Part shown: piece by piece, positions 44,881 through 51,922 of the stretch
Layout of the letters: each line of letters begins with the position of its first letter
Position numbering within the stretch: the stretch's first letter is position 1
Notes under the pieces: model-generated
Databases searched by the model: none
Told to the model about the DNA's origin: nothing
What the model saw: only the letters and a program-made list of their open reading frames with translations
Assembly (NCBI RefSeq): GCF_003940805.1
Contig: NZ_CP034328.1
Coordinates: forward strand, 2,728,001 to 2,792,000
Length of the DNA: 64,000 nt
Direction of reading: 5' to 3'
Source of the DNA: Tabrizicola piscis
Lineage (GTDB): Bacteria; Pseudomonadota; Alphaproteobacteria; Rhodobacterales; Rhodobacteraceae
Program-made: the position numbers and the translations under genes

Positions 44881-47070
44881 TCAGGGCACGACGGTCAGAT
44901 GTGGCTGTCCTGCAGCAACCTCACCGATGATCGCGGCGTCATGGCCTTGGCTTTGCAGCTGATCAAGCAGATCAGCCGCCAGCGCCCGTGGCACAGCCGC
45001 CAGAAGCCCGCCGCAGGTTTGCGGATCGGTGAGAAGGAGCGCGCGGGGGTCGTCTGGGGCGGTCATCCGCCAACTGACGGCCGCAAGGTTCGCGGGCTGC
45101 AGTGAGGAGGCCTGGCCCATCGACGCCAGTTCCAAAGCGCCGGGCATCAGGGGAATGTCCGAAAGCCGGACCGTTGCCGCGCAACTTGAGCCGTCCAGCA
45201 TCTCCAGCAGGTGACCGGCGAGGCCGAAGCCGGTGACATCCGTCATCGCATGGGCATGAGGGGCAAGGGTGGCGGCGGCGGTGGCTTGGGCGCGTGACAT
45301 CTGGGCGATGCAGGCGGCCCAGACCTCACCCAGCATCAGGCGGTCCGGCTGCGCCATGGCCATCTCTGCCGCTAGGATGGTGCCGGAGCCGAGGGGTTTC
45401 GTCAGGATCAGCGCGTCGCCCGGCTGTGCGCCGTGCTTGGGGATGGCGCGGGCTGCCGTCCCGGTGACGGTGAAGCCGATGGTCAGTTCGGCCCCTTCGG
45501 TGGAGTGACCGCCGACGATATCGGCCCCGGCGGCGCGGAAGGTGGCGGCGGCTTCCTCCATCACCTCGGCAAGCATCCGGGTCTGCAGGTCAGGGCCAAG
45601 GCGCGGCAGGGTCACCTGTGCAAGCGCCACCTGTGGCGTGGCACCCATGGCCCAGATGTCACCCAGCGCATGCAGGGCGGCAAGGCGGGCCATCAGGCGC
45701 GGGTCATGGCTGAAGGCGCGGAGGTGATCGGTCGTCAGAACCTGCACGCCAGTGGGCGTGGCAAGGATCGCGGCATCATCTCCGTGGCCAGAGAGCACCT
45801 CGGGCCGCTGTGGCAGGGGAAGGGTGGCAAGGGCGGTCGACAGGGCGCCGGGGCCAAGCTTTGCGCCGCATCCGCCACAAAGCGGACGCTGGTCAAGAAA
45901 CGCCGTCAGGCCTTGGGTGGACGGGCTGGGCAGCGGGGGGGTCGGCATTGCGGGGTAGGGACCGAAGCGGTCCATGAAGGCGCGGTCGATCCGGTCCTTG
46001 AGCCGCCAGAGGCGGGGGCCGGTGACGGTAAGCCCCCATTTCTCGGCCGTGGCGGATCTGGTCCCGAGCGAGATGAGTTTCAGGTAGTCGGATTGCGGTT
46101 TGAAGGGGCGCAGCGGTTGGCCTGACAGCGTGGCGCGGAGGTTGTGAAGCAGGACGGGTGCCGCGCGGACGGCGAAGACCCCGGCCTTCGGGCGGGGGTC
46201 ATGGGCCAGTGTGGCGCAGTCGCCAGAGGCGAAGATGCGCGCGTCCGAGGTGCGCAAGCTGGCGTCGGTGGCGAGGAACCCGTTGACGTGGTCAAGGCCG
46301 ATGTCGGCCAGCCAGGGCTGCGGACGGGCGCCGGTCACGGTCAGCGTGAAGTCAGAACCGATCTCCTCGCCGGTGGACAGGGTGAGGCTGGACGGACCGA
46401 CGGCGGTGACATTCGCCCCAAGGCGAAGGGTGACGCCAAGGGCCGAGAGCGCGCCGAGGACGGTGCGCCGCGCGCGCGCGGAGAGGTCCGGCAGGGGGCT
46501 GTCGCCCCGGTCGAACAGGGTGACCTGCGCCTTTGCGCCCTCGGTTTGCAGGCGGTGGGCGGTGGCCAGCGCCAGTTCCACGCCGCCAAGGCCCGCCCCA
46601 AGGATCGAGACCCGCGGATAGGCAAGGCGGCGGGCAAGGAATGCCTCCCACCGCGCGGCATAGGCCCCGAGGGGCTTTGCCGCCACGGCATGATCCATCG
46701 CGCCGGGCAGGCCGGGCAGGTCCGAGGTGATGCCGATGTCGATCGCGGCAAGGTCATAGGGCAGGGGCGCACGACCGGTCAGGTGGATAAGGCGCGCATC
46801 GCGGTCGATGCCGGTGGCGCGGTCAAGGATCAGACGGGCATTCGCAAAGCGTGACAGGCGGACGAGGTCGATCATCAGCTCGTCCCGCCGGTAATGCCCG
46901 GCGATGAGGCCGGGCAGCATGCCGGTATAGGGGGCGACGGGATCGGGGTTGATGACGGTCAGGCGGGTGCCGGGCAGCGGGTCCATCGCCCACATCCGCA
47001 GGACCAGCGCATGGGCATGGCCACCGCCAAGCAGGACAAGATCGCGGATCGGGGGATAGGCGGGGTTCAT
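44881..47070 (-). CDS. selD: FAD/NAD-dependent oxidoreductase-SelD fusion (selenide, water dikinase)
   Basis: A 729-residue two-domain protein. The N-terminal part (about 1-370) is a pyridine-nucleotide-disulfide/NDH-2-like flavoprotein: a dinucleotide motif LVLLGGGHAHALVL, a second one SILGAGLGGVELA and a FAD-binding IFASGDCATL. The C-terminal part (about 385-729) is SelD, which makes selenophosphate from selenide and ATP: the active-site pair Cys401/Lys404 in GGCGAKLG, then GHGDDAAIL, and DVTGFGLAGHL. The active residue is Cys, not selenocysteine. Such fusions are known in several bacteria; the oxidoreductase may deliver reduced selenium. With mnmH next door and no selA/selB seen here, tRNA selenation is the evident use. 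Confidence 0.93.
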   Translation of the reverse strand: MNPAYPPIRDLVLLGGGHAHALVLRMWAMDPLPGTRLTVINPDPVAPYTGMLPGLIAGHYRRDELMIDLVRLSRFANARLILDRATGIDRDARLIHLTGRAPLPYDLAAIDIGITSDLPGLPGAMDHAVAAKPLGAYAARWEAFLARRLAYPRVSILGAGLGGVELALATAHRLQTEGAKAQVTLFDRGDSPLPDLSARARRTVLGALSALGVTLRLGANVTAVGPSSLTLSTGEEIGSDFTLTVTGARPQPWLADIGLDHVNGFLATDASLRTSDARIFASGDCATLAHDPRPKAGVFAVRAAPVLLHNLRATLSGQPLRPFKPQSDYLKLISLGTRSATAEKWGLTVTGPRLWRLKDRIDRAFMDRFGPYPAMPTPPLPSPSTQGLTAFLDQRPLCGGCGAKLGPGALSTALATLPLPQRPEVLSGHGDDAAILATPTGVQVLTTDHLRAFSHDPRLMARLAALHALGDIWAMGATPQVALAQVTLPRLGPDLQTRMLAEVMEEAAATFRAAGADIVGGHSTEGAELTIGFTVTGTAARAIPKHGAQPGDALILTKPLGSGTILAAEMAMAQPDRLMLGEVWAACIAQMSRAQATAAATLAPHAHAMTDVTGFGLAGHLLEMLDGSSCAATVRLSDIPLMPGALELASMGQASSLQPANLAAVSWRMTAPDDPRALLLTDPQTCGGLLAAVPRALAADLLDQLQSQGHDAAIIGEVAAGQPHLTVVP

Positions 47071-47317
47071 CGGGTCGCGGTTTTGCCTGGGTTTGGGACG
47101 ATGCCGGTTGTGGGGCCGTTCCGCCGCGACCGCAAGCGGTGGTTCCGGCGGCGGCGCAATCGTGATTGCGCGATTTGCCGTCCGTCACGATGCAGAGCCG
47201 CGAGACGCGGCACGGCTTTCAGGCCGCCTGCGCAGGCTTGCGCCCGCTTGGCTTCGCGGCCCTTGGGGCAGGCGTTCAGGGTGGCGCCGGCTGGCAGTGC
47301 CTGCGGTGTCTGTGGCT

Positions 47318-47535
47318 GCCTCCGGCGGGAGTATTTGGCAAAGAGCAGGTGCAAGACCCGCGCATCCCGGCGGTCGGTGCGATCTGGCAGGACGACTCCT
47401 GAGACCAGTTGCTCTTTTTCAAATACTCCCGCCGGAGGCGTCTACAGGGTCTTTGCGCGCGCGGGTTCAGGATCGTCGCCCGGCAGCGCCGTCCGCAGGG
47501 GCTCGATGCCCCGAGGACGGCACCCCTTTCAGGCA
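47318..47535. repeat. Two-hairpin intergenic element, copy B (about 218 bp)
   Basis: 31-nt inverted arms (47318-47348 and 47409-47439, 28 of 31 positions complementary) around a 60-nt loop, then after 42 bp the second hairpin block (47482-47535) with GGGGCTCGATGCCCC and outer stem GCCGTCC (47488-47494)/GGACGGC (47515-47521). The layout equals copy A at 20777-21001. The outer stem differs from copy A by pair-preserving changes. The last bases overlap the dnaE2 stop codon. The whole 458-bp gap 47071-47528 has no gene. Confidence 0.85.
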
Positions 47536-50387
47536 GCGTCCAGCGTGGGGCGCAGCAGTGCGACCGGATGGGCGCGCAGCGTGAGGCGCATGGCGAGGTA
47601 GTCTTCGACCACCGCCTCGCCCAGAGTCATCTCGCGGAAGGTGACGGTGGGTTCGGCGATGACCTCGCCTTCCATGTCGGTGGCGAAAAGGGGCAGGGCG
47701 GGGCCGGGGGCAAGGCCCTCGGCGGCCCAGAGCGCATCGCGGCGGCTGATCCCGAGCGCGGCGAAAGCGTCGGCTTCGGCAAGGCGGGCCAGCACGTCCG
47801 GCGCCACACCGGCGCGGCGCCAGACGTCCTGCACAGTATGATAGCCGTTGCCACGGGCGCAGACGATCCAGCGCGCCTCATCCTCGGCCATGCCCTTGAT
47901 CTGGCGAAAGCCAAGGCGGAGGGCCAGTTCGGGGGGGGCTTTCGGGTCGGCCTCGGGCAGGCGCACCCATTCCATGCGGTTGTCCCAGGTGCTGGACTGG
48001 ATGCAGGGGGGCAGGACGATCACGCCATGTTCGCGGGCGTCGCGGACGATCTGGGCCGGGGCGTAGAACCCCATCGGCTGGCTGTTGAGCAGCGCGCAGG
48101 CGAAGATGCCGGGGTGGTGGCGTTTGATCCAGGCCGAGGCGTAGACCAGAAGCGCGAAACTGGCGGCGTGGCTTTCGGGAAAGCCGTAGCTGCCGAAGCC
48201 TTCGATCTGGGCAAAGCAGCGCTGGGCGAAGTCGGGGTCATAGCCGCGCGCCAGCATGCCGGAAATGAAACGGTCCTGAAACTCGCTCACCGACCCGTGT
48301 TTCTTGAACGTGGCCAGCGAGCGGCGCAGCCGGTCCGCCTCTTCGGGGGTGAAGCCTGCGCCGACGATGGCGATCTGCATGGCCTGTTCCTGAAACAGGG
48401 GCACGCCAAGCGTCTTGGCGAGCACCTTTCCCAGCGCGTCCGAGGGGAAGCTGACCTGCTCTTGCCCATTCCTGCGCCGCAGGAAGGGGTGGACCATGTC
48501 GCCTTGGATGGGGCCGGGCCGGATGATCGCGACCTGAATCACCAGATCGTAAAAGCAGCGCGGGCGCATCCGGGGCAGGAAGTTCATCTGCGCCCGGCTT
48601 TCCACCTGAAAGACGCCCAAGCTGTCGGCGCGGCAGAGCATGCGGTAGGTCTCGGCATCCTCGGGCGGGAGGGTGGCGAGGGTGAAGCGCTGGTTGTGGT
48701 GGCTTTCCAGCAGGTCAAAGGCCTTGCGGATGCAGGACAGCATCCCCAGCGCCAGAATGTCGATCTTGAGGATCTTCAGCGTGTCGATGTCATCCTTGTC
48801 CCAGGGGATGATCGTGCGGTCCTCCATCGTGGCGTTTTCCACGGGACACAGTTCATCCAGCCGGCCTTCGGTGATGATGAAGCCTCCGACGTGCTGCGAC
48901 AGGTGGCGGGGGAAGCCCTGAATCTCGTCGATCAGCGCCATGGTCTGGCGGAGGCGGCGGTCCTTCGGGTCCAGCCCGATTTCGGCCAGCCGCGTGTCGG
49001 TCACCGCGCCTGGCCCGCCCCAGCCCCAGATCTGGCTGGACATGGCGGCGAGGGTGTCTTGCGACAGGCCCATCGCGCGCCCCACCTCCCTCACCGCGCG
49101 TTTGCCGCGGTAGTGGATGACGGTCGCGCACAGCCCCGCGCGGTGGCGGCCGTATTTTTCGTAGATGTGCTGGATCACCTCTTCCCGACGTTCGTGTTCG
49201 AAGTCGACGTCAATGTCGGGCGGTTCATTGCGGGCTTCCGAGATGAAGCGTTCAAATACCATCGTGCCGATCTCGGGGGAAACCGAGGTCACGCCAAGCG
49301 CGTAGCAGACGACCGAATTGGCAGCGGACCCCCGCCCCTGACACAGGATGCCACGGCTGCGCGCGAAGGCCACGATGTCGTGGACGGTGAGGAAGTAGGG
49401 CTCATAGCGCAGCTTGGCGATGAGGGTCAGCTCATGCGCCATCTGGGTGCGGGCCTTTTCGGGCGGGCCTTCGGGATAGCGCCAGTTCAGGCCCGCCTCG
49501 GCCAGCCTTGCCAGCCGCTGTGGGGCGGTTTCGCCATCGGTGTTTTCGGACGGGTAGTCATAGCGGAGTTCATCCAGCGAAAAGGCGGCGCGGGTGGCGA
49601 TGTCCCCGGCGCGGTCGACGGCGGGTTCATGCCCGGCGAAGATCCGCAACATCTCGGCCCTGGAGCGGAGGCGGCCTTCGTTGTTGGGCAGCGCGCGGCG
49701 GCCAAGCTTGTCCACCGGCACGCCCAACCGGATGGCGGTCAGGGTGTCGGCAAGGCGGCGGCGCGATCCATGGTGCAGGAAGGGCAGGCCAGTGGCGACG
49801 GTGGGAATGCCAAGCGCCCCGGCCAGTGCGGCAAGCTGGCGGAACCTATCGGAATCCTGCCCGTCATAGCGTGGGGCCATGGCGAGGCTGACCTGACCGG
49901 GAAAGTGGCGGGCCAGTCGGCGGGCATGGGCCTGCCAGCGCGCCTTGTCGCCCATCGGGGCGGGGGGAGCCTCGGCCAGGGTCAGGCGCTGGTCGGGGGG
50001 GAGGAGCAGCATCTCCAGCCCCGCGCCCCAGTCGAGGAGGTCCTGAAGGTCAAGCTGGCAGTCGCCCTTGGAGGCGCGCAGGCGGCCCTTGCTCAAAAGG
50101 CGGCACAGCCGCCCCCAGGCCGCCCGGTCGCGGGGCAGGCAGGTGACTTGAAAGCCGTCCGTCAGGATGATCCGCGCCGCCGGGATCAGCCGGACGCGCG
50201 GGCCGCCATCGCGCGCCAGCTCCCGCGCCCGGGTATGTGCCCGGACGATCCCGGCGACCGAGTTCACATCGGCCACCGCCAGAGCGGGCATGCCCATTGC
50301 GGCGGCACGTTCCATCATCTCCTCGGGGTGGGAGGCCCCGGTGAGGAAGGTGAAGTTCGTCAGGGCAGAGAGTTCGACGAAGGACAT
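47529..50387 (-). CDS. dnaE2: Error-prone DNA polymerase DnaE2, C-terminally short
   Basis: A 952-residue SOS-inducible polymerase of the C family. The N-terminal PHP domain begins FVELSALTNFTFLTGASHPE; the palm has PDIDVDFEHERR with the catalytic Asp pair, and FGSYGFPESHAASFALL is typical. The reading frame ends at RLTLRAHPVALLRPTLDAA, where other DnaE2 proteins continue with an OB-fold of roughly 100 residues or more (usual length near 1,050-1,090). The loss coincides with repeat copy B. ATG at 50385-50387 keeps the LexA box outside the gene. The usual partners imuA and imuB are not adjacent. Confidence 0.92.
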   Translation of the reverse strand: MSFVELSALTNFTFLTGASHPEEMMERAAAMGMPALAVADVNSVAGIVRAHTRARELARDGGPRVRLIPAARIILTDGFQVTCLPRDRAAWGRLCRLLSKGRLRASKGDCQLDLQDLLDWGAGLEMLLLPPDQRLTLAEAPPAPMGDKARWQAHARRLARHFPGQVSLAMAPRYDGQDSDRFRQLAALAGALGIPTVATGLPFLHHGSRRRLADTLTAIRLGVPVDKLGRRALPNNEGRLRSRAEMLRIFAGHEPAVDRAGDIATRAAFSLDELRYDYPSENTDGETAPQRLARLAEAGLNWRYPEGPPEKARTQMAHELTLIAKLRYEPYFLTVHDIVAFARSRGILCQGRGSAANSVVCYALGVTSVSPEIGTMVFERFISEARNEPPDIDVDFEHERREEVIQHIYEKYGRHRAGLCATVIHYRGKRAVREVGRAMGLSQDTLAAMSSQIWGWGGPGAVTDTRLAEIGLDPKDRRLRQTMALIDEIQGFPRHLSQHVGGFIITEGRLDELCPVENATMEDRTIIPWDKDDIDTLKILKIDILALGMLSCIRKAFDLLESHHNQRFTLATLPPEDAETYRMLCRADSLGVFQVESRAQMNFLPRMRPRCFYDLVIQVAIIRPGPIQGDMVHPFLRRRNGQEQVSFPSDALGKVLAKTLGVPLFQEQAMQIAIVGAGFTPEEADRLRRSLATFKKHGSVSEFQDRFISGMLARGYDPDFAQRCFAQIEGFGSYGFPESHAASFALLVYASAWIKRHHPGIFACALLNSQPMGFYAPAQIVRDAREHGVIVLPPCIQSSTWDNRMEWVRLPEADPKAPPELALRLGFRQIKGMAEDEARWIVCARGNGYHTVQDVWRRAGVAPDVLARLAEADAFAALGISRRDALWAAEGLAPGPALPLFATDMEGEVIAEPTVTFREMTLGEAVVEDYLAMRLTLRAHPVALLRPTLDAA

Positions 50388-50410
50388 GCAGGCCGCGACT
50401 CGGTCATTTG

Positions 50411-50425
50411 GAACAAAGGTAGAAC
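50411..50425 (-). promoter_or_regulatory. LexA (SOS) box of dnaE2
   Basis: On the minus strand it reads GTTC-TACCTTT-GTTC, an exact match to the alphaproteobacterial LexA site GTTC-N7-GTTC. It lies 24 bp upstream of the dnaE2 ATG, supporting both DNA-damage induction and the chosen start. Confidence 0.9.
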
Positions 50426-50553
50426 ATATTGCCATGGTCGCGCCCGCCCGACCAGCGGCATCGGGGGTTGGGCGGGTCGTGAATCGAGCGCGTTCCGCGC
50501 GAAGACCTTTTGTCTCGCCTGTCGCGCGCAAGCGCGCAACCGGCTCGGGCGTT

Positions 50554-50579
50554 GCCTCCGGCGGGGATATTTGCGCCAG
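50554..50579. repeat. Single arm related to the two-hairpin element
   Basis: GCCTCCGGCGGGGATATTTG (50554-50573) resembles the arm core GCCTCCGGCGGGAGTATTTG. It lies just past the lytic transglycosylase stop. A degenerate inverted copy is at 51874-51893 on the other side of that gene. Confidence 0.6.
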
Positions 50580-50590
50580 TCTGAAAGGGC

Positions 50591-51811
50591 TTAGCGTAGG
50601 AGGGTCAGTATCTCGAGGCTGGGATAGCCGTCGGGGACCATGCCGCGCGCCTTCTGGAAGGCCTTGACGGCGGCGATGGTCTTGGGGCCCATCCGGCCAT
50701 CGACGCCACCGGGGTCAAAGCCGGCCTGACCGAGGCGGTCTTGCAACTCGCGGCGTTCGTCCAGCGTCAGCGCCCGCAGATCGCGTGGCCAGGTGGCGGC
50801 GATGGGGGGGCCGCCTTTCAGGCGGTCGGCAAGGTGGCCAATGCCGATGATATAGGCGTCGGCGGTGTTGTATTTCTCGATCACCTGAAAGTTCGGGAAG
50901 ATCAGGAAGGCCGCACCCCGGTGGCCACCCGGCAGGAGGATGGAGCCGGGGCCATGATCGGGCAGGTCGCCGCCTGAAGCGGTACGGATGCCCATGGCCT
51001 GCCAGTCCGGCACGGGCTTGACCACACGCTCGGTCGTCTGGTCATAGTCGAAGCCTTCTGGCAGCGTGACCTCCAGCCCCCAGGGTTGGCCAGTGGTCCA
51101 GCCCCAGTGCCGCAGGTAGTTGGCGGTGGAGGCAAGGGCATCGCCGGGGTCATCGCCCCAGAGGTTGCGCTTGCCGTCACCGTCGAAGTCGACGGCGAAA
51201 CGTTCCCAGGAGGAGGGCATGAACTGGGTATGGCCGCTGGCCCCGGCCCATGAGCCGGTGAAGGTATCGACATGGCCACCGTCCACGATCTTCAGCGCGG
51301 CGATCAGTTCCGCCTCGAAGAACGCCCCGCGCCGCCCGTCATAGGCCAGCGTCGCCAGCGACCCCAGCACCGGCAGGTCGCCGCGGTAGGTGCCATAGGC
51401 GCTTTCCAGCCCCCAGACGGCGGCGAGGATCTCTGCCTCAACCCCATACTCCGCTGCAATCCGGTCAAGGAGGTCGCGGTGCTGCGCCAGCGCCTTCAGA
51501 CCCAAGGCCACCCGGTCCTCGGACACGGCGGTATCAAGGTAATCCCAGATCGTCTTGGTGAATTCGTTCTGGTTGCGGTCGCGTTCCACGACCTTGGGGT
51601 TGAACTCCACCCCGCGCAGGGCGGCATCAAAGGTTGCCGCGGGCATCCCCGCCGCCAAGGCGCGGGTGCGGAAGTCCTGCACCCAGGCGTCAAGCCCCGC
51701 TTGTGTGCCCATCGTCGCCTCTCCCTGCGCCGCATCGGGCAGGATCGTTTGTGCAGCCGCAGGCCCCTGCAGCAAAGCCGCAAGGATCACCCCAACCAAC
51801 ATCCGCCTCAT
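50591..51811 (-). CDS. Lytic murein transglycosylase (MltB-like) with peptidoglycan-binding domain
   Basis: A 406-residue exported enzyme cleaving the MurNAc-GlcNAc bond to a 1,6-anhydro product. Signal peptide MRRMLVGVILAALLQGPAAA. The SLT_2 domain (about 35-325) has the catalytic Glu in AVWGLESAYGTY and the SWAGASGHTQFMPSSW motif. The C-terminal PG_binding_1 domain (about 345-406) reads ELQDRLGQAGFDPGGVDGRM and GPKTIAAVKAFQ. ATG at 51809-51811; ATG at 51800-51802 is possible. Flanked by inverted arm-like repeats. Confidence 0.92.
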   Translation of the reverse strand: MRRMLVGVILAALLQGPAAAQTILPDAAQGEATMGTQAGLDAWVQDFRTRALAAGMPAATFDAALRGVEFNPKVVERDRNQNEFTKTIWDYLDTAVSEDRVALGLKALAQHRDLLDRIAAEYGVEAEILAAVWGLESAYGTYRGDLPVLGSLATLAYDGRRGAFFEAELIAALKIVDGGHVDTFTGSWAGASGHTQFMPSSWERFAVDFDGDGKRNLWGDDPGDALASTANYLRHWGWTTGQPWGLEVTLPEGFDYDQTTERVVKPVPDWQAMGIRTASGGDLPDHGPGSILLPGGHRGAAFLIFPNFQVIEKYNTADAYIIGIGHLADRLKGGPPIAATWPRDLRALTLDERRELQDRLGQAGFDPGGVDGRMGPKTIAAVKAFQKARGMVPDGYPSLEILTLLR

Positions 51812-51873
51812 CCTGCCACCCAACCCCGCCTCATGAACCGGAACAATTTATCTAAAACTTGCGCTTTCTCTTC

Positions 51874-51893
51874 GACAAATATCCCACGGGAGG
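51874..51893. repeat. Degenerate arm-like repeat
   Basis: CGACAAATATCCCACGGGAG is a degenerate inverted copy of the arm at 50554. It lies between rnr and the transglycosylase gene. Confidence 0.4.
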
Positions 51894-51922
51894 TCTGGAG
51901 GGTGTGAAACCCTCCAGTCCCG

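Noticed and set aside
44881..47070. Selenocysteine in SelD
   Set aside because: The active site encodes Cys401 and there is no in-frame TGA, so no recoding is needed.
47067..47354. 95-codon minus-strand frame as the missing DnaE2 C-terminus
   Set aside because: It has no OB-fold pattern and is mostly repeat-derived, Arg-rich shadow sequence.
47409..50594. 1061-codon open frame on the plus strand
   Set aside because: Antisense to dnaE2, which has clear polymerase motifs and a LexA box. The plus-strand product is low-complexity shadow sequence.
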